Assembly (NCBI GenBank): GCA_046732895.1
Contig: JBKPNZ010000066.1
Span: 1-33,790, forward strand
DNA: 33,790 nt
Reading direction: 5' to 3'
Source of the DNA: JBKPNZ01 sp046732895
GTDB taxonomy: Bacteria > Actinomycetota > Thermoleophilia > Solirubrobacterales > 70-9
Below the pieces are notes generated by a model. The model was given only the letters and a program-made list of their open reading frames with translations. It had not been told where the DNA came from and searched no databases. Each line of letters opens with the position of its first letter. The first letter of the stretch is position 1. Both the position numbers and the translations under genes were made by a program. Below, one piece after another: positions 1-8,358 of this stretch.

Positions 1-1158
1 GTGATCGAGGGCGAGAGCCTGATCAACGACGCCACCGCTCTCGTCATCTACAAGTTCGCCATCGCCGCGGTCCTGACGGGCAGCTTCAGCATGTCCGAGG
101 CGGTCGGGCAGTTCTTCCTCAACGCGTTGGGAGGCATCGGCATCGGGATCGCTGTGGGCGCGATGGTCGCCGCGGTCCGGCGCCGGCTTGACAACCCACC
201 GGTCGAGGTCACGATCGCCCTCTTCACCGGCTACTTCGCCTACCTGCCGGCGGAGGCCATCGGGGTCTCCGGTGTGATCGCCGCGGTCACGGTCGGCATC
301 TACATGGGCCGGCTCACCTCCCAGCTCACCGGCCCGACCACACGCCTGCAGGGGAACGCAGTGTGGGAGATCCTCGTCTTCCTCCTCAACTCCGCCCTCT
401 TCGTGCTCATCGGGTTGCAGCTCCCGACCGTCGTCGACGGGATCGACGGCCTCGGGGGGGCCGAGCTCGTCCGCGACGGGGCCCTCATCGCCGCCGTCGT
501 CATCGTCACCAGGATCCTCTGGGTCTTCCCCTTCACGTATCTGCCGCGCGTGCTGTTCCCCGTCATCCGCGAGCACGATCCCTACCTTCCGTGGCAGTGG
601 CCCGCCGTCGTGGCCTGGACGGGCATGCGCGGCGCGGTGTCGCTCGCCGCAGCGCTGGCCATCCCGCTCGAGACCGATGCGGGCGCCGCGTTCCCACACC
701 GCGAGCTCATCATCTTCCTGGCGTTCTCCGTGATCCTGGCGACCCTCATCGTTCAGGGCCTGACGCTGCCGTTGCTCATCCGCGTGCTGGGCGTCGAGGA
801 CGACACGACCGTTCGCGATCGCGAGGAGTCCAAGGCGCGCCTGCGCGCGACCCAGGCGGCGCTCGACCGGATCGACGAGCTCCTCGGCGAGGAGTGGGTT
901 CGCGACGAGACCGCCGAGCGGGTGCGCCGGGTCTACGAGTACCGCCTCAGGCGCTTCGAGTCGCGCTTCACCGACCCGGACGGCGACGGCATCGCCTACG
1001 ACGAGCGATCGGTCGCCTATCAGCGCCTGGTCCGGGAGCTGCTCGATGCCCAGCGCCGCTCGCTTCAGGACTCCCGTAACCGCGGCAGGATCGACGACGA
1101 CGTCATGCGGCGGATCGAGCAGGACCTCGACGTCGAGGACCTACGCCTGGAGATCTGA
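1..1158 (+). CDS. Na+/H+ antiporter, CPA1/NhaP-NHE family (5' end outside window)
   Basis: This is the C-terminal 385 residues of a membrane cation/proton exchanger that would trade cytoplasmic Na+ (or K+) for H+. The first visible residues carry the CPA1 signature GESLINDATALV, in which the Asn-Asp pair belongs to the ion site, so the real start lies upstream and the GTG at base 1 is an internal Val codon. Hydrophobic segments continue to about residue 265, including the conserved WTGMRGAVSLAAALAIP helix. A charged, helical cytoplasmic tail of about 115 residues follows, as in long NhaP-type proteins. The gene ends in TGA and converges on the lipoprotein gene 26 bases away. Ion specificity cannot be read from the sequence. 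Confidence 0.9.
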   Translation: MIEGESLINDATALVIYKFAIAAVLTGSFSMSEAVGQFFLNALGGIGIGIAVGAMVAAVRRRLDNPPVEVTIALFTGYFAYLPAEAIGVSGVIAAVTVGIYMGRLTSQLTGPTTRLQGNAVWEILVFLLNSALFVLIGLQLPTVVDGIDGLGGAELVRDGALIAAVVIVTRILWVFPFTYLPRVLFPVIREHDPYLPWQWPAVVAWTGMRGAVSLAAALAIPLETDAGAAFPHRELIIFLAFSVILATLIVQGLTLPLLIRVLGVEDDTTVRDREESKARLRATQAALDRIDELLGEEWVRDETAERVRRVYEYRLRRFESRFTDPDGDGIAYDERSVAYQRLVRELLDAQRRSLQDSRNRGRIDDDVMRRIEQDLDVEDLRLEI

Positions 1159-1184
1159 GCGCGGCGCTCACAAGCCCCAGCGTC

Positions 1185-1694
1185 TTAGCCGTTGTCAAGC
1201 AGTGCAACGCTGAGCACGACCGCAGTTCCACGCTCGCAGTTGAGCGCGCCCTTCCCGACGAATGGCTTCTGCGAACCCCACCTCCCGCGAAATCCTGCGT
1301 CGGTCACTCGGCGTGGCCGTTCGATGTTCATGAACTCAGTGATCCGCAGAGGCAGCCCACCGAGCGCGGCGACCTTCTTTGCCGCTTGTCCCGGATCGCC
1401 CCGGATGTCGATGATGCTCCGCTCCTTGCTCCCCACCGAGATCCAACCGAAGGCCCCACGGGCTGGATCACCGCGAGGGCCAAGTACGGAGCGGATCGCC
1501 CCCTCATCCCCGGCTCGAAGCAGCGCGAGGTATTGATCGAAGGCGGCCCTGCTCCCACGCAATCCCCTGCCGCAATCAAGCTTGGCCACCCCATGTTCGC
1601 GGGCAGGTGGATCGGTCGAACCAGACCCGCCGCCGCAACCGGTCAGCGCCACGCTCGTAACGAGCGTGCCGAGGATGAGGCTCCTCCAGGCCAT
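1185..1694 (-). CDS. Hypothetical lipoprotein
   Basis: A 169-residue protein with a short basic N-terminus, a hydrophobic stretch and a lipobox LTGC with Cys20, followed by a Gly/Ser-rich linker. It should be exported, lipidated and held on the outer face of the membrane. The mature part resembles small unassigned actinobacterial lipoproteins with a mixed alpha/beta region (RAAFDQYLALLRAGDEGAIRS) and gives no recognisable catalytic motif. It lies 34 bases after the cupin gene on the same strand, so it could be the last gene of the pyruvate dehydrogenase transcript or have its own promoter. The function is unknown. Confidence 0.7.
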   Translation of the reverse strand: MAWRSLILGTLVTSVALTGCGGGSGSTDPPAREHGVAKLDCGRGLRGSRAAFDQYLALLRAGDEGAIRSVLGPRGDPARGAFGWISVGSKERSIIDIRGDPGQAAKKVAALGGLPLRITEFMNIERPRRVTDAGFRGRWGSQKPFVGKGALNCERGTAVVLSVALLDNG

Positions 1695-1728
1695 GTGCCG
1701 ACCTTACGTTGCGCAAGGCGCCGGAGGT

Positions 1729-2067
1729 TCACTCCAGCCACTCGGTCTGCATCTCCGGGACCGGGTGGATGCTGACCTGCCGGTGGCCCTCGGAGCGGCA
1801 CTCGAACTTGTGCGGCGTATCCGGCGGGACGATGAGGATGTCTCCTGCCGTTGCGTCGATGGTCTCGTCGCCCACCGTGAAGGTGACTTCGCCGGCCTGG
1901 ACGAAGAAGATCTCCTCGTAGGGGTGCTTGTGCAGGCTGGGTCCGGTGCCCGGCTTGTTGTGGCTCAGGAAGACCGAGACGCTCGCGCCCTGCTCATGGC
2001 CGTTGAACACCTCCGAGTTCTCTCCGCTCGGCAGGTCCTCGACCCGGATGTGGCGCGGTTCAGCCAA
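1729..2067 (-). CDS. Small single-domain cupin protein
   Basis: A cupin beta-barrel of about 112 residues. Motif 1 is visible as H46-K-H48-P-Y-E-E52 and motif 2 as PPDTPHKF with H86, so the usual metal ligands (three His and one Glu) are present. The start is set at TTG 2067, because the frame is open further upstream only as Arg/Ser-rich sequence inside the E2-like gene. This TTG overlaps the end of that gene (TTGGCTGA), continuing the chain of overlapping stops and starts in the operon. The substrate is unknown. Such small cupins are often ligand sensors, isomerases or dioxygenases, and linkage to pyruvate dehydrogenase genes suggests, without proving, a role in acyl or keto-acid metabolism. 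Confidence 0.8.
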   Translation of the reverse strand: MAEPRHIRVEDLPSGENSEVFNGHEQGASVSVFLSHNKPGTGPSLHKHPYEEIFFVQAGEVTFTVGDETIDATAGDILIVPPDTPHKFECRSEGHRQVSIHPVPEMQTEWLE

Positions 2068-2653
2068 GGCCCTCGCTGACCCGGTCGAGGAACTGCGCGC
2101 CTTCGGAGCCCTGCACGATCCGATTGTCGCAAGCGAGCGTGAGCCACTCCGTGCCCGCGCCGAGGGTGCTGGCCTGGCCACGAACGATGACGGGGGTGAA
2201 GCGCGTGACGGGCATCGAGATGACCGTGAACGTCGCGCCTGCGAACGCAGGCGAGGCCAGCGTCTCGCCCCGTGCCTGATCGGAGAGCTCCTCGACCTCC
2301 GCCGCGATCGCGTCTCCCTCCTTGGTGTCCGCGTCGTGAATCACGGGGAACAAGAGCGTTCCCAAGGCCTCGACGCCGAACGCCACGTTCACCCGCGAGT
2401 AGGTCTCCGCATGCCCGTCCCGATAGGCGCCGTTCAGCCTTGGTGTCTCGCGAAGGGCGCGAGCAGCCGCGGCAATCATGGTGCTGAGGTCGACCGGCCC
2501 ATCAAGCTGCAGCTCGAAATACACGTGCGGTGCGGTGGCCTTCGACTCGGCGACGCGCCGCGCGAACGACGCCTGCGCCTGGCTCAGCTCCACGACCTCC
2601 ACGTCGCCCCGGGCTCGCTCGGCGCCAGCCCGAGGCCCGCCCAGCTCGCTCAC
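2060..2653 (-). CDS. Short E2 acyltransferase-core-like protein lacking catalytic residues
   Basis: This 197-residue protein aligns with the C-terminal catalytic core of 2-oxo acid dehydrogenase E2 subunits. PRLNGAYRDG matches the PDFNSSLDGD region of the neighbouring AceF, and VNVAFGVEALGTLLFPVI and ATFTVISMPVTRFTPVI match the CoA-side and core strands. It has no lipoyl domain and no E1/E3-binding domain. The family active site HxxxDG, DHRVIDG in AceF (H400, D404), reads DNRIVQG here, so His is replaced by Asn177 and Asp by Gln181. Acyl transfer is therefore unlikely; a structural or regulatory partner of the E2 core is an inference. The GTG start overlaps the E3 stop as GTGA, and the end overlaps the cupin start, so the gene looks translated rather than decayed. 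Confidence 0.8.
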   Translation of the reverse strand: MSELGGPRAGAERARGDVEVVELSQAQASFARRVAESKATAPHVYFELQLDGPVDLSTMIAAAARALRETPRLNGAYRDGHAETYSRVNVAFGVEALGTLLFPVIHDADTKEGDAIAAEVEELSDQARGETLASPAFAGATFTVISMPVTRFTPVIVRGQASTLGAGTEWLTLACDNRIVQGSEGAQFLDRVSEGLG

Positions 2654-4404
2654 CCGCTCTTTCGCCTCGGCACGTAGAGGTCGGTCACGGTGCCCTCGGC
2701 CATCTCGGCCGAGAAGGCGACCGTCTCGGAGAGCGTCGGGTGCGGGTGGATCGTCAGGCCGACATCCTCAGCGTCGGCGCCCATCTCGATCGCGAGCGTC
2801 GCCTCGGTGATCAGGTCGCCTGCGTTCACTCCGACGATGCCCATCCCGAGCACCCGGCGGCTCTGCGGATCGATGAGCAGCTTCGTCAGGCCCTCCGGGC
2901 GGCCGAGCGAAAGCGCCCGCCCCGACGCCTGCCAGGGGAACACCGCCTTCTCGTAGTCGGTACCAGCCGCCACCGCCTCGGTTTCCGTAAGCCCCGTCCA
3001 CGCCACCTCTGGGTCGGTGTAGGCCACCGATGGGATTGCGCGTGGGTCGAACGTGACGTTGCGGCCCGCGATCACCTCGGCCGCGGTCTTGCCCTCGTGG
3101 GTTGCCTTATGGGCGAGCATCGGGGAGCCTGCGACGTCGCCGATCGCATAGATGTGAGGAAGGTTCGTCCGCCGCTGGGCGTCGACCGGGATGACGCCGT
3201 GCTCATCGACGTTGACGCCCGCGCGATCGAGGTCGAGGCGGTCGCCGTTGGCCTGCCGTCCCACCGCGACGAGGACGCGGTCGTAGGTCTGCGGCTCCAC
3301 CGCGTCGTCGCCCTCGAACGTGACCCGGATGCCATCGCTCCCGGCGTCCGCAGAGGCGACCTTGGTCGAAAGCATGATCGCTTCGTAGCGCGCCTCGATG
3401 CGCTTGTGGAGTGGCTTGACGAGGTCCCGGTCGCAGCCTGGGATGAGCTGGTCGGTGAGCTCGACGACGCTCACGGCCGAGCCGAGCGCCTCATAGACGG
3501 TCGCCAGCTCAAGCCCGATGATGCCGCCGCCGATCACGAGCAGTCGCTCGGGGATGTCGGGGAGCTCGAGCGCACCGGTCGAATGGCCGATGCGCTCGTC
3601 ATCGGGTAGCCCGGGCAGCGTCGCGGCGCGGGAGCCCGCGGCGATGATGCAGTGGTCGAAGTCGATCGAGGTCCCGTCGACGTCGATCGTTCTCTCCGAC
3701 GTGAACCGAGCGGTCCCGGTGATCACCTTCACCTCGCGCTGCCTGGCCAGGCCCGCAAGCCCGCCGGTGAGCTTGCCCACCACGCCGGTCTTCCATTCGC
3801 GCAGCGCGTCGAGGTCGATTTTCGGGCGCTTGAATTTGAGCCCGAAGTCCGCGGCCTCCTCGGTCTCGGCGATGACCCGCGCGGTGTGGAGGAGCGCCTT
3901 CGAGGGGATGCAGCCAACGTTCAAACACACGCCGCCGAGCGTCTCGTAACGCTCCACCAGCACGACCTCGAGCCCGAGGTCCGCCGCGCGGAACGCAGCG
4001 GCGTAGCCGCCGGGGCCAGAGCCGATCACCACCACGCGGCCACTCGGGGCAGCAGGCTCGCCGGCCGGAGTCGCGGGCGCAACGGGTTCCGGGGTGGGCG
4101 TCGCCGGCTCCGGCTCTTTCGCCTCTGCAGCGGGCTCGCCCTGCGTCTGCCCGGCAGGTGCCTCCTCGCTCGTCTCGAGCGTCAGGATCAGGCTCCCCTC
4201 CGAGACCTTGTCGTCGATCGAGACGTGGAGATCGGTGACGGTTCCGGCGGCCGGAGCAGGCACGTCCATCGTCGCCTTCTCCGACTCCAGCGTGATCAGC
4301 GGGTCCTCGGCCGCCACGGTGTCCCCGGGCTTGACGTGGATCTCGATCACCGGGACGTCGGCGAAGTCGCCGATATCCGGAACCTTCACCTCCATCGCGC
4401 TCAA
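2650..4404 (-). CDS. lpd: Dihydrolipoyl dehydrogenase (E3) with N-terminal lipoyl domain
   Basis: E3 of the pyruvate dehydrogenase complex: FAD enzyme reoxidising dihydrolipoamide with NAD+. Residues 4-78 form a lipoyl domain with lipoylation Lys43 in ESEKATMDVP, nearly the same as the AceF lipoyl domain. A Pro/Ala/Glu-rich linker runs from 80 to 120. The flavoprotein part follows with GSGPGG for FAD, the redox pair C160-LNVG-C165, an NAD motif VIGGGIIGLE and the C-terminal HPHPTLSE active-site motif. At 584 residues it is longer than plain E3 (about 460) because of the lipoyl arm, an arrangement known in some bacteria. TTG 4404 has GGAGAG seven bases upstream and overlaps the aceF stop; ATG 4395 is the alternative start. 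Confidence 0.95.
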   Translation of the reverse strand: MSAMEVKVPDIGDFADVPVIEIHVKPGDTVAAEDPLITLESEKATMDVPAPAAGTVTDLHVSIDDKVSEGSLILTLETSEEAPAGQTQGEPAAEAKEPEPATPTPEPVAPATPAGEPAAPSGRVVVIGSGPGGYAAAFRAADLGLEVVLVERYETLGGVCLNVGCIPSKALLHTARVIAETEEAADFGLKFKRPKIDLDALREWKTGVVGKLTGGLAGLARQREVKVITGTARFTSERTIDVDGTSIDFDHCIIAAGSRAATLPGLPDDERIGHSTGALELPDIPERLLVIGGGIIGLELATVYEALGSAVSVVELTDQLIPGCDRDLVKPLHKRIEARYEAIMLSTKVASADAGSDGIRVTFEGDDAVEPQTYDRVLVAVGRQANGDRLDLDRAGVNVDEHGVIPVDAQRRTNLPHIYAIGDVAGSPMLAHKATHEGKTAAEVIAGRNVTFDPRAIPSVAYTDPEVAWTGLTETEAVAAGTDYEKAVFPWQASGRALSLGRPEGLTKLLIDPQSRRVLGMGIVGVNAGDLITEATLAIEMGADAEDVGLTIHPHPTLSETVAFSAEMAEGTVTDLYVPRRKSG

Positions 4405-5684
4405 AGAAGGACTCTCCGCAGATCGGCGAGCTCGCTCGCGAGGTGAGCCACGAACCGGGCCGCTGCTGCCCCGTCGATCACCCGGTGGTCGTAGGAGAGC
4501 GACAGTGGCAGCATCAGCCTGGGCTCGAACTCCTCGCCGTTCCAGACCGGCTTGATGGCCGAGCGCGTGACGCCCAGGATCGCCACGTCGGGGGCGTTGA
4601 CGATCGGCGTGAAGCTCGTGCCGCCGATGCCCCCGAGCGACGAGATCGTGAAGGTGCTCCCTCGCATCTCCTCGGCCGAGATCTTGCCCTCGCGCGCCTT
4701 GCCGGAGAGCTCGCGCAGCTCAGCGGCGATCTCGAGCAGGCCCTTGCGGTCCACGTCCTTGATCACCGGCACCATCAGCCCCTGAGGCGTGTCCGCCGCA
4801 AACCCGATGTTGTAGTAGCGCTTGATGATCAGTTCGTCGCCGTCGAGCGACGAGTTGAAGTCGGGGAATTGGCGAAGGGACGCAACGCAGGTCTTCACGA
4901 GCAGCGCCACCATCGTCACCTTCACGTCCTGCTCAGAGTTGATCTGCTTGCGGAAGTCCTCGAGGTCGGTGATGTCGGCCTCGTCGTTCTGGGTGACGTG
5001 CGGGATCATCACCCAGTTGCGGGCGACGTTCGGACCGCTGATGCGCTTGATGCGAGACAGCGGCACGCGCTCGATCTCGCCGTACTTCTCGAAATCCACC
5101 GACGGCCACGGCGCCAGGTTGAGGCCCGGGATGCCGGCCGCGGGTTCCGCCGCGGCCGGAGCCTCCTTGGCCTTCGTCACGTCCTCCTTCGTGATCCTCC
5201 CCTTGCGCCCCGTTCCGTTCACGGCAGCCAGGTCGACTCCCATCTCTCGCGCCAACCTCCGAACCGCGGGGCTGGCGTAAACCGGTCCGTCAGGGCTGGG
5301 TGAGGCCGGCGTTGCCGCCACCATGTCTCGCTCGACCGGCGCTGGAGCAGCACCACGATCGTCCGGCTCAGGGCCTTCCTGCTCCTCGGCCAGCACGGCG
5401 GATTCGACCGGCGCTTCTTGGGTCGAGATGGCGCCGGCGCCGGCGGGCTCCATCGTCAGAAGAGGTGTTCCCTCCGAGACCTTGGCGTTCAGCTCGACCA
5501 GGACGTCGACGACCTTGCCCGCGAAGGGCGCGGGGACGTCCATCGTCGCCTTGTCGGACTCCAGGGTGACGAGCGGATCGTCGGCGCCGACCTCCTCGCC
5601 GGGCGACACCAGGATCTCGATCACCGGGACGTCCGTGAAGTCGCCGATGTCCGGGACGGCGACCTCGCGCGCGTCGGCCATCAC
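4401..5684 (-). CDS. aceF: Pyruvate dehydrogenase E2, dihydrolipoamide acetyltransferase
   Basis: Transfers the acetyl group from lipoamide to CoA and forms the core of the complex. Residues 7-80 are one lipoyl domain with Lys45 in ESDKATMDVP. A linker to about 134 follows, then a peripheral subunit-binding domain at 135-170 (YASPAVRRLAREMGV...GRKGRITKEDV). The catalytic core at about 205-427 has SLGGIGGTSFTPI and the active site DHRVIDG (H400, D404). At 427 residues it is a one-lipoyl E2. The start overlaps the aceE stop as GTGATG, so either the GTG at 5684 or the ATG at 5681 may be used. The end overlaps the lipoyl-E3 start, implying translational coupling. Confidence 0.95.
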   Translation of the reverse strand: MMADAREVAVPDIGDFTDVPVIEILVSPGEEVGADDPLVTLESDKATMDVPAPFAGKVVDVLVELNAKVSEGTPLLTMEPAGAGAISTQEAPVESAVLAEEQEGPEPDDRGAAPAPVERDMVAATPASPSPDGPVYASPAVRRLAREMGVDLAAVNGTGRKGRITKEDVTKAKEAPAAAEPAAGIPGLNLAPWPSVDFEKYGEIERVPLSRIKRISGPNVARNWVMIPHVTQNDEADITDLEDFRKQINSEQDVKVTMVALLVKTCVASLRQFPDFNSSLDGDELIIKRYYNIGFAADTPQGLMVPVIKDVDRKGLLEIAAELRELSGKAREGKISAEEMRGSTFTISSLGGIGGTSFTPIVNAPDVAILGVTRSAIKPVWNGEEFEPRLMLPLSLSYDHRVIDGAAAARFVAHLASELADLRRVLL

Positions 5685-8326
5685 GAGACCACCGGGTCGG
5701 GTGCATCCGCCTCGACGCCGTACTTGCTCATCGCCTCGGAGATCTTCGAGGGCTCGATCGATCCCTCCGCCGCGAGGGCGTGGAGGGCGGCCACGGTGAC
5801 GTGGTGGCGGTCCACCTCGAAGAAGCCGCGCAGGTTGCGGCGGTAGTCGCTGCGGCCGAATCCGTCGGTGCCGAGCACCTCGAAACGACCTGGCACCCAG
5901 GCGCGGATGCCGTCCGGCAGGGCCTTGACGTAGTCGGTCGCGGCCACGACGGGCGCGCCGCTTGCACCGAGGCAGCGCGTCACCCAGGGGTCCTCGGGAT
6001 GGGAGCCGGGATGCAGGCGGGCTTCGCGATCGCGCCTCAGTCCCTCCCGCCGGAGCTCCGTGTAGCTCGTGACGCTCCAGACGTCGGCTGGGACTCCGAA
6101 GTCAGACCCGAGCAACGCGGCAGCGGCCTCCACCTCACGGAGGATCGTGCCCGAGCCCATGAGCTGGACCTGCGCCCCGTCGATCTCGCGGACGCGATGC
6201 ATTCCGCGCAGGATCCCCTCCTCGGCACCCTCGGGCAGGGGTGGGTGGCGGTAGTTCTCGTTCATCAGGGTCAGGTAGTAGAAGACGTCCTCCTGCTCAC
6301 CGACCATCCGCCGCAGGCCGTCCTGGATGATCACCGCGACCTCGTAGGCGTAGGCCGGGTCGTACGAGACGCAGTTCGGGATCGTGGAAGCGAGCAGATG
6401 GCTGTGGCCGTCCTCATGCTGAAGGCCTTCGCCATTGAGCGTCGTGCGCCCGGCCGTCCCACCGAGCAGGAAGCCACGCGCGCGATTGTCACCGGCGGCC
6501 CAGGCAAGGTCCCCGACCCGCTGGAAGCCGAACATCGAATAGAAGATGAAGAACGGCACCATCTGGACGTCGTGGTTCGAGTAAGCCGTCGCCGCCGCGA
6601 TCCAGGACGAGAACGCGCCCGCCTCGGTGATCCCCTCCTGCAGCACCTGACCCTCGCGGTCCTCGCGGTAGAACATGAGCTGTGCGGCGTCCTCGGGCTC
6701 GTACAGCTGGCCGACGTGCGAGTAGATCCCGAGCTGTCTGAACATTCCCTCCATCCCGAAGGTCCTGGACTCATCGGCGACGATTGGCACCACCCGCGGC
6801 CCGATCTCCTTGTCGCGCAGGAGTGCGGCGAGGACCCGCACGAACGCCATCGTCGTTGAGATCTCACGCTCCCCGGTGCCCTCGAGCTGCGACGAGAAGA
6901 TGTCCAGCGGCGGCACCGGCAGCGGCTGCTCCACCTTGCGGCGGCGGCTGGGCAGATGCCCGCCGAGCGCGGCGCGGCGATCCTTCAGGTACCGGAGCTC
7001 GTCCGAGTCCTCGGGGGGCTTGTGGTATGCGACGTCGCGAACCTCTTCGTCGCTGATCTCGAGCTCGAACCGATCGCGGAAGGCGAGCAGCGCCTCCTCG
7101 TTCATCTTCTTCTGCTGGTGGGTGATGTTCTGACCCTCGCCCGCCTCGCCCATTCCGTAGCCCTTGATCGTCTTCGCGAGGATCACCGTCGGCCGCTGGG
7201 TTGCCCCCTGGGCCGCGGCGTAGGCGGCGTAGACCTTCTTCGCGTCGTGGCCGCCGCGGTTCAGATCCCAGATCTCCTGGTCTGACATGTCCTCGACCCG
7301 CTTGGCGAGCTCTGGGTACTTGCCGAAGAACTTCTCGCGGACGTAGGCCCCGTCCCGCGCCTTGTAGGTCTGGTACTCGCCGTCGACCGCCTCCTCCATG
7401 CGCCGCACGAGCAGGCCGTCCTTGTCGGCCTCGAGCAGCGGGTCCCACCGGCCTCCCCAGATCACCTTGAGCACGTTCCAGCCGGCGCCACGGAAGATCG
7501 TCTCGAGCTCCTGGATGATCTTGCCGTTGCCGTGGACGGGCCCGTCGAGGCGCTGGAGATTGCAGTTGACGACGAAGACCAGGTTGCTCAGCTTCTCCCG
7601 TCCCGCGAGAGCGATCGCGCCGAGTGACTCGGGCTCATCGGTCTCACCGTCACCGAGGAAGCACCACACCTTCCGGCCCGAGGTGTCGAGCGTCCCGCGA
7701 TCGGTCAGGTAGCGCATGAACCGCGCCTGGTAGATGGCCATGATCGGGCCGAGCCCCATCGACACGGTGGGGAACTGCCAGAAGTCGGGCATCAGCCACG
7801 GATGGGGATAGGAGCTGAGGCCGCCCGGGCGCGAGACCTCCTGGCGGAAGCCGTCGAGCTGGTCCTCCGTCAGCCGCCCCTCGAGGTACGCCCGCGCATA
7901 GATGCCGGGCGAGGAGTGCCCCTGGATGTAGACGAGGTCACCGCCGTGCTCCGCGGAGGGCGCGTGCCAGAAATGGTTGAAGCCGATTTCGTAGAGCACC
8001 GCGGCCGACTGGTAGCTCGCGATGTGGCCGCCCAGCTCGGACGACTCCTTGTTCGCCCGGAGGACCATCGCGATCGCGTTCCAGCGGATCAGGGATCGAA
8101 CCCGCCGCTCGAGGGCCGGATCCCCCGGCAGCGGCGGCTCGTCGGAGCGGTGGATCGTGTTGACGTAGGGAGTCGGGCCGACGTTCTCGATCGCAGCGCC
8201 CCGCAGCCGAGCGCGCTCGACGACGCGCTCGACCAGATCGTGAGCCCGCCGCGGGCCATCGTTTTGGACGACTGCATCGAGGGCTTCGAGCCACTCCTCC
8301 GTCTCAACAGCGTCGATGTCCACCAT
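5681..8326 (-). CDS. aceE: Pyruvate dehydrogenase E1, homodimeric type
   Basis: TPP-dependent decarboxylation of pyruvate and reductive acetylation of lipoyl groups on E2 or the lipoyl-E3. The 881-residue length fits the single-chain AceE family (about 890) rather than alpha/beta E1. The TPP/Mg site is visible as G225-DG-ETDEPES with the following VVNCNLQRLDGP segment, and further AceE hallmarks are GHIASYQSAA, HGGDLVYIQGHSSPG and KTIKGYGMGEAGEGQNITHQ. Only 32 bases separate it from the upstream DsbA-like gene. A TACTAG box seven bases before the ATG and the absence of a Shine-Dalgarno sequence could mean an additional leaderless start, but no good -35 accompanies it. Confidence 0.97.
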   Translation of the reverse strand: MVDIDAVETEEWLEALDAVVQNDGPRRAHDLVERVVERARLRGAAIENVGPTPYVNTIHRSDEPPLPGDPALERRVRSLIRWNAIAMVLRANKESSELGGHIASYQSAAVLYEIGFNHFWHAPSAEHGGDLVYIQGHSSPGIYARAYLEGRLTEDQLDGFRQEVSRPGGLSSYPHPWLMPDFWQFPTVSMGLGPIMAIYQARFMRYLTDRGTLDTSGRKVWCFLGDGETDEPESLGAIALAGREKLSNLVFVVNCNLQRLDGPVHGNGKIIQELETIFRGAGWNVLKVIWGGRWDPLLEADKDGLLVRRMEEAVDGEYQTYKARDGAYVREKFFGKYPELAKRVEDMSDQEIWDLNRGGHDAKKVYAAYAAAQGATQRPTVILAKTIKGYGMGEAGEGQNITHQQKKMNEEALLAFRDRFELEISDEEVRDVAYHKPPEDSDELRYLKDRRAALGGHLPSRRRKVEQPLPVPPLDIFSSQLEGTGEREISTTMAFVRVLAALLRDKEIGPRVVPIVADESRTFGMEGMFRQLGIYSHVGQLYEPEDAAQLMFYREDREGQVLQEGITEAGAFSSWIAAATAYSNHDVQMVPFFIFYSMFGFQRVGDLAWAAGDNRARGFLLGGTAGRTTLNGEGLQHEDGHSHLLASTIPNCVSYDPAYAYEVAVIIQDGLRRMVGEQEDVFYYLTLMNENYRHPPLPEGAEEGILRGMHRVREIDGAQVQLMGSGTILREVEAAAALLGSDFGVPADVWSVTSYTELRREGLRRDREARLHPGSHPEDPWVTRCLGASGAPVVAATDYVKALPDGIRAWVPGRFEVLGTDGFGRSDYRRNLRGFFEVDRHHVTVAALHALAAEGSIEPSKISEAMSKYGVEADAPDPVVS

Positions 8327-8358
8327 CCGAGCCTAGTAGGTACCCGCGCCGGCCCGGA

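Noticed and set aside
363..1079. Plus-strand 238-codon frame rich in Arg, Pro and Gly
   Set aside because: It overlaps the antiporter gene in another frame, and its composition is that of a shifted GC-rich gene; there is no motif or start signal.
1729..2181. Longer cupin protein starting at 2181
   Set aside because: The extra 38 residues are Arg/Ser/Ala-rich sequence inside the E2-like gene; a TTG at 2067 at the operon junction explains the start better.
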